This document shows positions 26,290 through 35,929 of a stretch of DNA of 64,000 nt, in pieces (the first letter of the stretch is position 1; each line of letters opens with the position of its first letter). The notes beneath the pieces were generated by a model. It did no database searches and had not been told where the DNA came from. It saw only the letters and a list, made by a program, of their open reading frames with translations. Position numbers and translations under genes: made by a program. This DNA comes from Prostheceraeus crozeri (taxonomy: Eukaryota; Platyhelminthes; Polycladida; Euryleptidae). Location: positions 806,001 to 870,000 of the forward strand of contig CAJQUW010011065.1 of NCBI GenBank assembly GCA_907163375.1, in the 5' to 3' direction.

Positions 26290-27882
26290 TCATACACATA
26301 TTTTTATTTCAATAAACATATCACAATGACTGCACTTTGTTTTCCGAAACACTAAAGTTACGAGGGATTTAGTATCTTTCACATGGATGCACTCTTGTAA
26401 ACCATTGGTAATTTTGATAGCAATAGAAGGTATAGTTTGTTTGACGATGGGATGATAGAAAATAGATTCAAACATCTTCTCGACTATTCCATATGAAACG
26501 TCTTTATCATGAATGAAATCACGTAAAATGTATTCTTTTTTCTCACAAACAGAAATAGGAAGAATCAAATCACTTTGAATGTAAAGGTGCTGTTCATGTT
26601 TATCAAGTGTCATTGGTGTTTCTATACCAATCGTATGCGCAGCAGTAAACACAGTTTGTAGCATTGAAAAACCAAAGAGTTTTTTCAAATTTTTACTCAA
26701 TTGACATTGAATGTGATCACCCAGTTTCAGAACAACGCGTTGATTTTCAATTGAAAACGAAATGTGGTGTGTCTTTACATCATATTTACTTTTCATCACA
26801 TGCTTCAACTTCTGTTGTATATATGGATTTACTACATGAATGAAGCTTTCAACTGTATGATATAGACGCGGCATTATATTGATAGCAACTTTAGATTCTT
26901 CATAAGACTGGTAAATTTTCTTGATGCGATCACCATAGATGTCCACCCACCATTCATCATTAACTGAATCAGCTTTAGTGTGATATTCATGAGAAGCATA
27001 CACCAGACCGCTTCCAATAATAGGGGTTGGATGTCTTACAAAATGACGCAAGGTTGGAGAGAAATAAACTGTAAGTTTGTCATTATATTTCTGAATAACC
27101 AACTTATTTTTGTCCGCCATAATTTTCTCTCCATACTTCTTACCCACAGTCTCATCCCATCGTTTTACTAACTCAATAAGTGATGAAGGTTGAACACCAC
27201 GCTTTTTCAAAATGATGCGTTCTTCGCATTCTACAACATCTTCATCAAATATTTTTAATTTATAATGAAATTTGTTGATTCGGTTTGAATAAACTTTTTT
27301 AACATTTGTAGTAGCAATTGACGTTAGATGTAGTCCATGACCAAAACCGAGATGTGGATAGAATTCATTATCCAACCTCAGTGTAAGACCTTTAGCAAAA
27401 GAATGAAAGCGAAGGAACTGTCTCCCACTCCAATGATAGATAGTAAACTCATAAACTTTCTGATCCTTATTCTTCATGATGGAAGTATTACCACTGTTGA
27501 ATGCCTTAATAATTTTCTCATTCCCAAATGGACCATAATAATCTGATTTTATCTGAATCCATTCATAGTTCCACTTTCCATCTGACGTTAAATTGTATGG
27601 GAACTGGAATGCATTATTCATCGTTATTCCATCATGGGTGCGAGGAGTCAATATCATTTCTTCCAAATCATTCACATTCTGAATATTGCTATCATAGCAA
27701 ATACTAGAAACGCCAACCTCCCATTCACCTTCTAAATGTAGTGGGCGATTTAATTCTACTCGATAGTCTGATGGTTTATTTTTGGGAAATTTATTCATAG
27801 AAGCATTACTGGGCAAGTAGATTAGAAACGAGTCCTTATTTTCACTTTCCATATTATTCACATTGGAAAAATATATTAGCAT
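26290..27882 (-). CDS. EGEWEVG-type Polinton structural protein 1
   Basis: Open frame of 530 residues; a likely start is the second Met, MESENKDSF at 27850. The N-terminus reads LPSNASMNKFPKNKPSDYR..LEGEWEVGVSSICYD, the family signature. The middle is strand-rich with aromatic turns (FTIYHWSGRQFLRFHSF, HLGFGHGLHLTSIA), and the C-terminus has the SIAIKITNGLQECIHV..LVTLVFRKTK block equivalent to the LHFR ending of other members. It is paralogous to the next gene. Probably a minor capsid, vertex or fibre component; the convergent poly(A) signal lies at its 3' end. This frame looks whole. Confidence 0.6.
   Translation of the reverse strand: MLIYFSNVNNMESENKDSFLIYLPSNASMNKFPKNKPSDYRVELNRPLHLEGEWEVGVSSICYDSNIQNVNDLEEMILTPRTHDGITMNNAFQFPYNLTSDGKWNYEWIQIKSDYYGPFGNEKIIKAFNSGNTSIMKNKDQKVYEFTIYHWSGRQFLRFHSFAKGLTLRLDNEFYPHLGFGHGLHLTSIATTNVKKVYSNRINKFHYKLKIFDEDVVECEERIILKKRGVQPSSLIELVKRWDETVGKKYGEKIMADKNKLVIQKYNDKLTVYFSPTLRHFVRHPTPIIGSGLVYASHEYHTKADSVNDEWWVDIYGDRIKKIYQSYEESKVAINIMPRLYHTVESFIHVVNPYIQQKLKHVMKSKYDVKTHHISFSIENQRVVLKLGDHIQCQLSKNLKKLFGFSMLQTVFTAAHTIGIETPMTLDKHEQHLYIQSDLILPISVCEKKEYILRDFIHDKDVSYGIVEKMFESIFYHPIVKQTIPSIAIKITNGLQECIHVKDTKSLVTLVFRKTKCSHCDMFIEIKICV
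26303..26316. terminator. Convergent poly(A) signals
   Basis: AATAAA at 26311-26316 (plus, for PolB) and its complement TTTATT at 26303-26308 (minus, for the 530-residue gene). The same arrangement occurs in B (AATAAA 59827-59832). Confidence 0.65.
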
Positions 27883-27891
27883 ACTTTTGCA

Positions 27892-29313
27892 TTAACTCTT
27901 CATTCGGAAATGGAGTGTGATACTTGTCACAACATCTTTATGAAAAGGAATCAACGCACCAGCATCGTCATAAATTGCAATATCAATTTGTGGGATGTAG
28001 TTTGATTTCAGCTTAGTATAATGCACTTTCTTGAAAGTATGCTCAGATAAAATACTGCAGCTTTTTGGCTGGTATGGTATCATTGCTAGCAATGGAGCTT
28101 CAACATCTCTCACACGTACATCTTCACCAATATTGGAATATATCTGAAAATAGTTAATACGACGCGATAGTGACATGTCTGCGCTTGCTTTGGTTACAGT
28201 ACCACTTTTAAAGATATTTTGATCAAAACCCAAAATGTCCATTAGAGTTTTATCCATAATTAGTTCAATACTTTTTCCACTTATAGTGAGAGACAAAACA
28301 CCTTCTTTTTCAGAAAATGAAATTTGTTGCTCATTAATCACTTCATTTAAATAATCTACAACCAATTTAACTGAAGTAATAATGCGAGGCATCAACAGTC
28401 TTGTTTCATGTAAGATACCACCTAAAGGCTCTACACACTTTCTGTATAAAGATACGGTCCATTCTGTATCAAATTGATTTGACCTTTCACATGGTAAATG
28501 TTGCATATCAAATTTTCCATGAACAGCTCCAGAACGATGTCGTAAGAACTGATGAAAATCTTTTGAACAAACTAATACTAGATCATCATCATTTAATTTA
28601 CTTATTGCAATATGATTAGATGATTTGATATAAGTCAATGTTGCCACTTGTTTACCATCAACTCGAAGGAGATAATTAAATTTCTTCAATAATGTTTCAG
28701 GAGTCATGTTTGTCTTTCTTGGTTTAATCACAATCTTCTTCACCAACGTCTTCTCATTTCTTGGAATAAGATCTACATAATAAGCTTCCTCTCGATATAT
28801 TAACTGTTTATGACCACTTGGGTGGTAATTAACGTTATAATTATCATAGCTTGTTAAGGCGCTAGCGAGGTAACCTAAATCATTTCTTAAACTTGGACTT
28901 AAACCAACAATCCAATCTTTCTCAACTACATGATGTACATAATTATGATCATCATTGTGCGGAGTAAATTGGACAATATGTTTACACGCTTTATTCAAGA
29001 AATCATATATAAACTTTTTACATGATAAGAGATCTTTCTTTGGCCACTGTGGAATGTATACTCGACAGCCCTTTTCATATTGGTAAGCAGCTGTGCGTCT
29101 CATATTAATAGTCATCACCTCATGATCAAAAGTATAGACACAGTTGCTATGAACAAGTTGAGTGACACCCAATTCCCACTTTCCATTTAGCTGTTGTGCA
29201 TGATCAATGGGAGTAGAAAAGAGTGCGGCTCGATTACTAGCAAATCTATTTGCGGCCGCATTGCTAAGCAAAATATGATAAAACGACATTTTGATATTGC
29301 TGATCTGCGGCAT
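27892..29313 (-). CDS. EGEWEVG-type Polinton structural protein 2
   Basis: Open frame of 473 residues; MSFYHILLSNAAANRF at ~29289 is the likely start. Signature blocks are LLSNAAANRFASNRAAL and LNGKWELGVTQLVHSN at the N-terminus and QIDIAIYDDAGALIPF..SITLHFRMKS at the C-terminus, the latter matching the ends of the Polinton C frames at 1175 and 2147. Several KYY/GYL-type turns and beta-rich segments separate them. It lies nine bases from the paralogous gene 1. A tandem pair of such proteins may form hetero-oligomers at the particle surface (inference). Confidence 0.6.
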   Translation of the reverse strand: MPQISNIKMSFYHILLSNAAANRFASNRAALFSTPIDHAQQLNGKWELGVTQLVHSNCVYTFDHEVMTINMRRTAAYQYEKGCRVYIPQWPKKDLLSCKKFIYDFLNKACKHIVQFTPHNDDHNYVHHVVEKDWIVGLSPSLRNDLGYLASALTSYDNYNVNYHPSGHKQLIYREEAYYVDLIPRNEKTLVKKIVIKPRKTNMTPETLLKKFNYLLRVDGKQVATLTYIKSSNHIAISKLNDDDLVLVCSKDFHQFLRHRSGAVHGKFDMQHLPCERSNQFDTEWTVSLYRKCVEPLGGILHETRLLMPRIITSVKLVVDYLNEVINEQQISFSEKEGVLSLTISGKSIELIMDKTLMDILGFDQNIFKSGTVTKASADMSLSRRINYFQIYSNIGEDVRVRDVEAPLLAMIPYQPKSCSILSEHTFKKVHYTKLKSNYIPQIDIAIYDDAGALIPFHKDVVTSITLHFRMKS

Positions 29314-29324
29314 TGCATAACATC

Positions 29325-29700
29325 ATGAAGACTCGGATTTTGGACTCTCTACAATATATCAGAGTTGATCGTAATGGAAACGTGCATTTCAAAAATTCTC
29401 ATGGTCATACATCAAGAGGTATTACATTAACATGGCGACAATTTGTCAACCTCAATGATATCATGAGGGATTTGGAATATTAAGATTATTTGGATAAACA
29501 TTAAGATTCATCTCCTTGGGTGATCAAGTTTGGCTTCAACATTACAGAAATGAAATTCAAATCTGCCATTCTCATTCCGCAAACTGTTTCTCATTTCGCA
29601 AATACAATTGGGAGAAGTATAGAAGATACATACATCGCTCCATCATGACATTTATTCGTCGTGAGTTCATCGCCCTACTATGCAAATCTTAATCAGACAT
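29325..29700 (+). pseudogene. Duplicate of PC4-like gene, partly decayed
   Basis: Rightward sequence whose first 52 codons read LDSLQYIRVDRNGNVHFKN, then SRGITLTWRQFVNLNDIMRD. It parallels the next gene (LDSLQRIETDHDRNVYFKD..FALSYRHFQSLHHIMKDL) and continues with similarity to its second half. The pattern basic strand, GI.LT..QW.. and helix is reminiscent of the PC4 single-stranded-DNA-binding domain. It looks like a tandem duplicate that has partly decayed. Confidence 0.45.
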
Positions 29701-29714
29701 GACTACCACGCACC

Positions 29715-30365
29715 ATGAGTTGGAAATTAGATTCCCTACAACGTATTGAAACGGATCATGATCGAAACGTGTATTTCAAAGATTCAACTGGAAATGTGAG
29801 AAGAGAGTTTGCTTTATCTTATCGTCATTTTCAATCTCTACATCATATCATGAAGGATTTGAAATACTTCTATATGAAAGGACGTTCACGTATTGGAAAT
29901 CGCATCTGGTTGCGCGTCAACAAACGGCGAATTCAAGTCTATCATTCCCAACTCCATACTAACTTCACATTTCATCAAGGTAGTTGGGAAAAGTATAAAA
30001 GGAAGGTACATCGCTCAATTTACTCATTTTTTCATCATGAAGCGCCATCGCTACACCATCGTCAACATTCTCCGTCGCTTCAGACTCTACACCAAAATCG
30101 ATCTCACAACATTACACCAACAGCTTCCAAACAGCAAGTATTACCCGGGCCGACCTCAAATGTTAGTGGTGAAGATGAACAATTCACGGAATCTTCAACT
30201 CTTCCCAAATGGGACTGTACAGATTCTCGGCGCCCTTTCTCATTCATCGGCGCAGTCAATGCGCTTAGAGCTACAGAGACTACTACGTCGGATATGGAAG
30301 AGGGAGAGGCGTGTGATGTCGAATCTGACTGTGGACAATATGGTGATCTCTACTCAATTGAGTGA
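29715..30365 (+). CDS. PC4-like transcription cofactor candidate
   Basis: Rightward open frame from ATG 29715. Two similar modules are visible: residues ~14-45 (DRNVYFKDSTGN..FALSYRHFQSLHHIMKDL) and ~70-105 (RRIQVYHSQLHTNFTFHQGSWEKYKRKVHRSI). Each has strands, a basic turn, an aromatic position like the 'GISLT..QW' of PC4/p15, then a helix. PC4 binds single-stranded DNA and aids RNA polymerase II initiation. From about 30037 the frame overlaps the TBP-like gene and reads as low-complexity sequence, so the functional part is probably the first ~110 residues. The family call is tentative. Confidence 0.4.
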   Translation: MSWKLDSLQRIETDHDRNVYFKDSTGNVRREFALSYRHFQSLHHIMKDLKYFYMKGRSRIGNRIWLRVNKRRIQVYHSQLHTNFTFHQGSWEKYKRKVHRSIYSFFHHEAPSLHHRQHSPSLQTLHQNRSHNITPTASKQQVLPGPTSNVSGEDEQFTESSTLPKWDCTDSRRPFSFIGAVNALRATETTTSDMEEGEACDVESDCGQYGDLYSIE

Positions 30366-30582
30366 AAGTGTATCATTTTTGAAGATTCGTACCAGCAGTT
30401 ACAATTTGTCTTATGAACCCGAACTTTTTCCTGCAGCTCTCATTAGTTGTTGGTTACCTGTGCATGTTGCAATCTTTCATAATAGTAAAGTGATCATTAC
30501 TGGACTAAAATCTCATGTACAAGCAAATGTGATCCTAGACTATCTCATCGAGTATGTAGGTACCCAGCGGATTGTAAAATAA
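30037..30582 (+). CDS. TATA-binding-protein-like (TBP-fold) protein
   Basis: 181 residues from ATG 30037, close to the ~180-residue TBP core. Two TBP repeats are visible. Repeat 1 (~7-88) has YTIVNILRRFRLYTKIDLTT, YYPGRPQMLVVKM and LFPNGTVQILGALS, matching TBP's NIVSTVNLGCKLDLK, YNPKRFAAVIMRI and IFSSGKMVCTGAKS. Repeat 2 (~97-178) has LTVDNMVISTQL, SYEPELFPAALISCWLP and IFHNSKVIITGLKS, matching KIQNMVGSCDV, SYEPELFPGLIYRM and IFVSGKVVLTGAK. The hallmark SYEPELFP is exact (residues 125-132). It would bind TATA boxes, which are prominent in this element. It follows the PC4-like gene; AATAAA overlaps its stop codon. Not seen in B. Confidence 0.75.
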   Translation: MKRHRYTIVNILRRFRLYTKIDLTTLHQQLPNSKYYPGRPQMLVVKMNNSRNLQLFPNGTVQILGALSHSSAQSMRLELQRLLRRIWKRERRVMSNLTVDNMVISTQLSESVSFLKIRTSSYNLSYEPELFPAALISCWLPVHVAIFHNSKVIITGLKSHVQANVILDYLIEYVGTQRIVK

Positions 30583-30613
30583 AAAACAATTTTTCCAACA
30601 TGATGTTTTTATT
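30578..30613. terminator. Convergent poly(A) signals after TBP-like gene
   Basis: AATAAA at 30578-30583 on the plus strand overlaps the TBP-like stop; TTTATT at 30608-30613 is an AATAAA on the minus strand for the protease/capsid transcript. Confidence 0.6.
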
Positions 30614-30649
30614 TCAAATCATGATAGAACTTACAAATCATGTTTTCAT

Positions 30650-31074
30650 TAGAGGATGGATTACATGAAAAGTTTTGAATAACAGATACAAATCGAGATA
30701 CATGTAAACGTTTTAAGATGAAGTATAGTACAAAAGCACCACACGTTGATGAAAGTGGATGTTGTAGTATGCGTTCATTTCGCTCGCTGATATTGACGCG
30801 TATGTTTTCTCAACCACTGCTGTGTTGGTATATTTGGAGGTTGAGCAAGAGAGTCAAATGGTTCACCACGTCGGTCTTCTCCAATAAAGATCGCTTTCCA
30901 ATGCTCACCACCTAAATTCTGCGAATGAGTGTTTAGCACAATAAAGATGGGATAGTGATTTACTGCAGGTGGTAAGGTATCGACCGAATAGACATTATCG
31001 AAAGCTTTCAACGTCGCTTCGTCTGCATTACGCTGTACTTTAGTTTTAATATCGTCAGCAGTCAACCAACTCAT
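30650..31074 (-). pseudogene. Adenain-like cysteine protease of Polinton A
   Basis: Leftward region just downstream of the capsid gene, whose stop overlaps its ATG at 31072-31074. The N-terminal half shows QNLGGEHWKAIFI and GEPFDSLA, corresponding to the catalytic His and acidic residue of adenovirus/Ulp1-like proteases (GGVHW.., FEPFG). A Cys-motif-like segment, STCGAFVLYFI, lies further on in the region. The protease would mature capsid and core proteins. Protease next to capsid is usual in Polintons. It looks broken. Confidence 0.65.
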
Positions 31075-32430
31075 TAACGATTATACTGAAGAATCACGTC
31101 ACGATACTTTGTAATTTCAATATTTGAATCGAAGACTGCATAAATTAATACATTGATCGTCTCAGGTAGTGTTCTTTTGAACGTCAAATCCAAACGAATA
31201 TTATGAGGCACGTTCGCTTGACGATAGGGTGCACTAATATCGCTGTCAGCAGTCAAATCAAATGCATAAATAGTATATCCACTCTTAAACTCTTTCATAG
31301 TCAGTCCGTTGGTGTCATCCGTATTGTAAAAGCCAAAGACATCCATAAAATCAACATAACTGCGCATAAATTGATCCGAAGCAAAATCTGGTTTGTAGGG
31401 TGGACCAGGATGACTCACACCATTTACACGTAAAGCAATTTCACTTAACTGATTGTGTTTAAAATTGAAAGGATTCTTCTTTATATTACCATTAAATGCA
31501 TCATTTTCAACCATTGCCACCATGAGGAGCTTCGGTGCTTCCGATGGAAAGAGGCCATCTTTCATGAAACTCTTTTGATCTTTCGGAATTGTAAAGGTGA
31601 GAAGCTTTGTATGCTGAATGGGGTAAATGGCATTTTGGCGGTTAAGACCTTCAGCATTTCCTCTAATGACACTTGGATTCGGTACTACTCGACGAATGTA
31701 AATTGCAATATCTTCCACATGAATTCTAAAATTGTCAACTTTACCAAATGCATTCAGCGCAAATTCAGACTTATTCAATGTTAGCTTGAGTCGCATGCTG
31801 GTATTACAGAGTAAAAACTTTGACTGTCTAAATAATAATAATAATAATAAGCGTATATTTTCAAGCAAATGGTAATCAAATTGTGATAAAGTAGTACGGG
31901 TGCAAGTAGTAAAGAAGTCTAAATTCAGCGGACCATATAGCTGACATACTTTACTATCTTTAATCATAGCAGATCGCTTTACAAAGCCACTGTTTGTTCC
32001 AAAATTAAATTTTCCTGCTTCATCTCTGTACCATCCCATGTCTTCCATATGACTTTTGTGCTGCTGGATGAAACTGTGATACATGATTGAAATATGATTT
32101 ATAGGGATAATCGCTTTAGCCACCTTCCACCTGCTGCTCTCCAATCGTTAGAGAAACATCGCGAAGTAATGTAGTCAATGGTAAATTGTTCAGTCCAACT
32201 TTATGTGTATCGTCAATAGCAGTTCCATCTGCTTGCTGAATTCTAAACCTCAAATCAACCATCGCATAACTCAAATCTATGTAGTCATCACTACCACCAG
32301 GAATAACAAATTCAATGGGGCCAGCATTCTCAGCTGTTTGAGGATGATAATCTACAATACTTGAACTAAGAATATCTGTCTGTATGGCTTGTTGATCAAA
32401 CAAACAAAACCCGGAAGTTTTACACTCCAT
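31074..32430 (-). pseudogene. Polinton A major capsid protein
   Basis: Leftward region beginning at ATG 32430. Blocks: DILSSSIVDYHPQTAENAGP, SYAMVDLRFRIQQADG, LTTLLRDVSLTIGEQQVEGG, then SFIQQHKSHMEDMGWYRDE, GFVKRSAMIKDSK, GPLNLDFFTT (B-type jelly-roll strand), FRIHVEDIAIYIRRVVPNPS and a C-terminal half with SGYTIYAFDLTADSD and RLDLTFKRTLPETINVLIY. This is the double jelly-roll major capsid protein layout of Polintons, forming hexameric capsomers. Protease follows and the basic core protein precedes it. The B copy lies at 61641-62781. It looks broken. Confidence 0.75.
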
Positions 32431-32432
32431 GA

Positions 32433-32888
32433 TTAGAAGTTATGGCAGCGTCGTCGTTTAGCGCCTGATGAATGATTAGAGCCTCTGCGACGTTTGCGTG
32501 AATGCCTTTTGACTGAAGATCGCACCTTACCAGCTCCGCGATGTTTCCTTCTTCCTTTATTCATTCGTTTAGGCGATTTCTTTCCTTGAGTAACACCAGC
32601 AAAGGTCTGCTTCAATGTTTTTAAACCGCGTTCCTTCCCACGATTCAACAAACTGCTCTTAAAACTTCTACCTCTGGAAAGATCACTAGCAACATCACCA
32701 GCAAAGCCAACGGCATTACTTAAAACATTTCGTTTTAAAGATCTTCCGACATTGGATATTAGAGGTGCTACAACAGATTTCAGTGCACCAAGTATGCTGC
32801 CTCCACGTTGGCGGCGAGCGCCACTGTAAATTTGTCCTCCACTACTTACATAGGAGGGTCGTGAATAAAATGAGGCAGTTGGATTCAT
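32433..32888 (-). CDS. Basic pX/core-like protein of Polinton A
   Basis: 151-residue open frame, two bases from the capsid gene. The head has Ser/Tyr/Gly (SYVSSGGQIYSGARRQRGGS) with an RRQRGG site resembling adenovirus-type protease cleavage contexts. A hydrophobic amphipathic stretch follows (ILGALKSVVAPLISNVG), as in adenovirus pX/pVI-type peptides, and then a long Arg/Lys tail (RRKHRGAGKVRSSVKRHSRK, GAKRRRCHNF). Probably a DNA-condensing or membrane-active minor virion protein. Nearly identical in B at 62784-63239. Confidence 0.6.
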   Translation of the reverse strand: MNPTASFYSRPSYVSSGGQIYSGARRQRGGSILGALKSVVAPLISNVGRSLKRNVLSNAVGFAGDVASDLSRGRSFKSSLLNRGKERGLKTLKQTFAGVTQGKKSPKRMNKGRRKHRGAGKVRSSVKRHSRKRRRGSNHSSGAKRRRCHNF

Positions 32889-32929
32889 AGCTCAAACCCT
32901 AAACATTGTTAGTTACAACTTTGCATGAA

Positions 32930-34149
32930 TCACTGTCGATCACTTAGATGAAAGATGTCGGCACGACGCATCCAAGAGTTCATACTTGAAGGATAACCAG
33001 TCCATTTAACAAGACACCATTCTTCACCTTGTCGTTTTTTACACCGAATGATTTTCTCTACCAAATATGTTTCACTTTCAGTGACTACCTCAATCTCATC
33101 GCGGTAAAAGCTACCCTCAATTTCTTCATTATCGTAATCTTTCAACTTGTAGGTGGTGGGAGAGTCTTTTTGATCAATCCTTGATACTGTAAATACCTCC
33201 TCTGTCCAATTCGGAAGGTACACTTTAGCAAAAACACTCTTCACTTTTGAGATACGAACTTTATCACCAATTTTCACATCACTTTTCACATGAGTGCGTT
33301 TACGTTGGAATGATTCGCGCACTTTATCTACATTGTCAGCATTTACATCTACTGGTCTGAGTCCAATAGAACGATGGATAGAGTGATTGTAGGCATGGAG
33401 TGTATCCTGTAGAACCGAACCTTTGTCCAATTTTGTGTCAAGTTCGCAGTAAAATGTCGCCACAAGCGATTTTTTAATGTGCGATTAAAACGTTCAACGA
33501 GTGCAGCTTTATAAGCACTCTTTACACTAAACAACTCAATGTCATGCCTCTCAAATAATCTTCTCACATGCTGATTTTCAAACTCTTTTCCTTGATCACT
33601 CTGAATTCTTTTTGGAATGCGACCTTCTCGAAAAATTGTTTGGAATGCTTTTGCTACTCCGTTCCCTTCTTTAGTTTTTAAAGGTTGAGCCCACGCATAA
33701 CGCGAGAAAATATCAATGACGGTTAAAATAAAATTATTGCCCGAGTTATGTTTTGAAATGGAGGCAACATCACACAAATCTGCTTGCCACTGTTCATCGA
33801 TGTCATGAACAATATAATGGCGGGTGCGGTACTTCTTTTTCGCTTGTTTGTGGAGTGTATAGGTAGCCTGACCCTTTAACCATCGTTTCACTTGTGATTG
33901 TGGAAGACCACTCGCTTTTGATAATTTCTTGATCGATGCAAATCCTGCCGGATGTTTTACATCATAATAGATTGACTTCAAACGCTCAGTCGATGACGAC
34001 TGACTCTTTTTCCTCCTTCTCATCTTTTTGCTTTCTTGCCTTTCTACATTTACAACAACTGCAGCATTTAGCTTTAGCGGTTTTGCGATCGTGTTCACAT
34101 TGCTTAGGAGTTTCATTGTGAGAGCTGGCGCAGCAAGTGCAAGTGACAC
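32930..34149 (-). pseudogene. Polinton A retroviral-type integrase with chromodomain
   Basis: Leftward region with the same order as the integrase of C: IYYDVKHPAGFASIKKLSKA, GQATYTLHK, DDE core with WQADLCDVAS (Asp), IQSDQGKEFENQ (Asp) and YKAALVERFNRTLKNRL (Glu), then VKIGDKVRISKVKS and a chromodomain ETYLVEKIIRCKKR..EEWCLVKWTGYPSSMNSW. A Cys-rich stretch (CCSCCKCRKARKQ) lies near its N-terminal side, in a frame shared with the next gene. It inserts linear element DNA with 6-bp duplications, as seen at the ends of A. It looks broken. Confidence 0.85.
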
Positions 34150-34894
34150 CGATACTCACCTCTGGCGGCTCATTACATGGCAAGCAACACATCTGCTTCA
34201 TATTAATAGTCTGAGAACATGTATTTCTTGGGAGGAGCTGTTTCCGTTTTCCTTTTACTAGTTTTAGTGGTGGTATAGATCTACGTCGAGTTCTTCCTCT
34301 TGTTTGCTTAGTGAGTGTGGGAGGGGATGTAGCAGGTGACGTCTTAAACCAATTTGTTGGCATTTTCATCGTCTGAAGCATTGGAGTAGTAGCCACTGTT
34401 GAATCAAGTTCTTTCAATGTCTCATTATTCAAAACAAATTTTGGTACATTATGCTTTTTCAATAGTTTAAGAAAGTATGTCCAACCAGGTGGAACATAGC
34501 CCTGACGGCGCTTTCTACGTGTCGCATACTGAATCAAGTCTTCATAACGTGAAGCATCAATCATTTTATTTTCATCTGTAATGATTTCTCCTCTATCATT
34601 TACATTGAGATGGGGTTCAATACTATTGAAAAGAGATATGGCATGTGCGCGAGATGCTAAAGGTGTAGCAGTCGATACAGAGTCACGCATCTTATTCTTC
34701 AAGTTTTTCAATTGCTCAACAGTTTCCGATTGTAATAATACAGCACGATGTGGATCTTTGATGTGAACATTTTGCTGATAATCTATTTCTTTCCTATACA
34801 TTTGATTTGCAAGAGGTTGCTTTACTTGCTGCATGGCAGTCAATTGTACATATTCATCCTGAGGAATAACACTCATGCGAGAATAAGAACTCAT
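33986..34894 (-). CDS. Hypothetical Polinton protein with Cys-rich tail
   Basis: Open frame of 302 residues upstream of the integrase. A conserved-looking block is SRYEDLIQYATRRKRRQ, then VPPGWTYFLKLLKKHNVP (~residues 117-152), which I associate with Polinton accessory proteins. Next is a basic linker (KQTRGRTRRRSIPPLKLVKG) and a Cys-rich tail (CCLPCNEPP, CTCCASSHNE, CCSCCKCRK) that could bind zinc. The tail overlaps the integrase N-terminal region. The N-terminal 100 residues look helical. Function unknown; a virion or integration cofactor is possible. Confidence 0.5.
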   Translation of the reverse strand: MSSYSRMSVIPQDEYVQLTAMQQVKQPLANQMYRKEIDYQQNVHIKDPHRAVLLQSETVEQLKNLKNKMRDSVSTATPLASRAHAISLFNSIEPHLNVNDRGEIITDENKMIDASRYEDLIQYATRRKRRQGYVPPGWTYFLKLLKKHNVPKFVLNNETLKELDSTVATTPMLQTMKMPTNWFKTSPATSPPTLTKQTRGRTRRRSIPPLKLVKGKRKQLLPRNTCSQTINMKQMCCLPCNEPPEVSIGVTCTCCASSHNETPKQCEHDRKTAKAKCCSCCKCRKARKQKDEKEEKESVVID

Positions 34895-35556
34895 AGTTTG
34901 TAGATAATCATGGGAGTTTTCAAAATATCACTTCGAAATCTAAATTCTTCCGGACACTCTTGCGTAAAGTCAATGAATAAGTAACCGTATGGTTTTTCAG
35001 TAACTGCTTGAAAAATTTCAATTAAGGCTTTTGATCCTCTGGGTGCAACTTGTCGCGCTAAAATTTCAAATTGACTTTTATCTCGCGGATTCTTGAAAAT
35101 AGCATAATAGTGTGCATTCAGGTTTCGTGTACGAGCTTCTTTTCAATCAGGAAACAAATTTTGTGTGATATAGATGATAAAGCACCTTTTATGATGTGAT
35201 GCGCGAGTGAACATATCTGTAACATCTTTGGAATTCGTACTTTCTTTTAATAAATCATCCAATACAACAACATCATTAGACTGAAGTTTATCCACTGCAA
35301 TAATTCCTTCATGTCGAATAAAGTTGCGACTTTGCAATTCCTGAAACAGCGACGGTTGATAAATACCATAACACCAAATCACTCGATTGATAGGTTCCTT
35401 AAACAACTCCCTTCTTTTATCCAATAAATTCAGCGTGAAAACAGTTTTACCTGCATGAGATGGACCTGATACAGTCAGAACTTTATCACATTGAAGTCTG
35501 AAATCCATTATAATACTTTGAGATTCAACATTTGCATAATTAACGTCTAGAGCCAA
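34895..35556 (-). pseudogene. Polinton A packaging ATPase (FtsK/HerA, A32-like)
   Basis: Leftward region with a likely start at MDFRLQCDK (~35508), matching MDFLLEND in the C ATPase. Walker A is GPSHAGKT and Walker B VVVLDD, followed by FTRASHHKRCFIIYITQNL; further on are NPRDKSQFEILARQVAP and YLFIDFTQECPEEFRFR, as in the C protein (NPRNQQQLAQ; YLFIDFTTNCPFEYRFR). It would package DNA into capsids. It lies upstream of the integrase block, the same order as in C. It looks broken. Confidence 0.8.
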
Positions 35557-35559
35557 AGA

Positions 35560-35905
35560 TATTACCCAATACGTTGCCCACGATAGGAGCTAGCATCGGT
35601 AGTAACGCTGGAAGGAGACCACCCTTTTGTGTTAGAGTTTCCCTCTTTCTTTGAAGGGTGACTTTAGGATTGGAGATGAAACGCAATTTCGTAGCATATC
35701 ACTTAAGTAACTTTCGTTGTTTTGGTGCTAATTTCTTCGTCCTCAACTTTCTCACATGAGAAATAATTCCACGAATGAATTTATCGTTGGCATGTCGTAT
35801 AGCATTGTATCGCTGATTTGCTTTCATTCGTCGGAGAGCTTGAATGGCTGAAGAAAACTTTGAAGACTTTTGACTTTTACGTTTCGTCATTTTACGTTTC
35901 GCCAT
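35560..35905 (-). pseudogene. Small basic and amphipathic Polinton protein
   Basis: Leftward region from ATG 35903-35905. The first part is Lys/Arg-rich (KRKMTKRKSQKSSKF) followed by a helical block, RHANDKFIRGIISHVRKLR, which I associate with small Polinton proteins. The downstream part contains KGGLLPALLPMLAPIVGN, an amphipathic, adenovirus pX/mu-like segment. Possibly a minor core or membrane-active peptide. A comparable basic protein lies at 42155-42316 in C. It looks broken. Confidence 0.45.
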
Positions 35906-35929
35906 TTTCCGTGTTAGTCTTTGCTAAAA

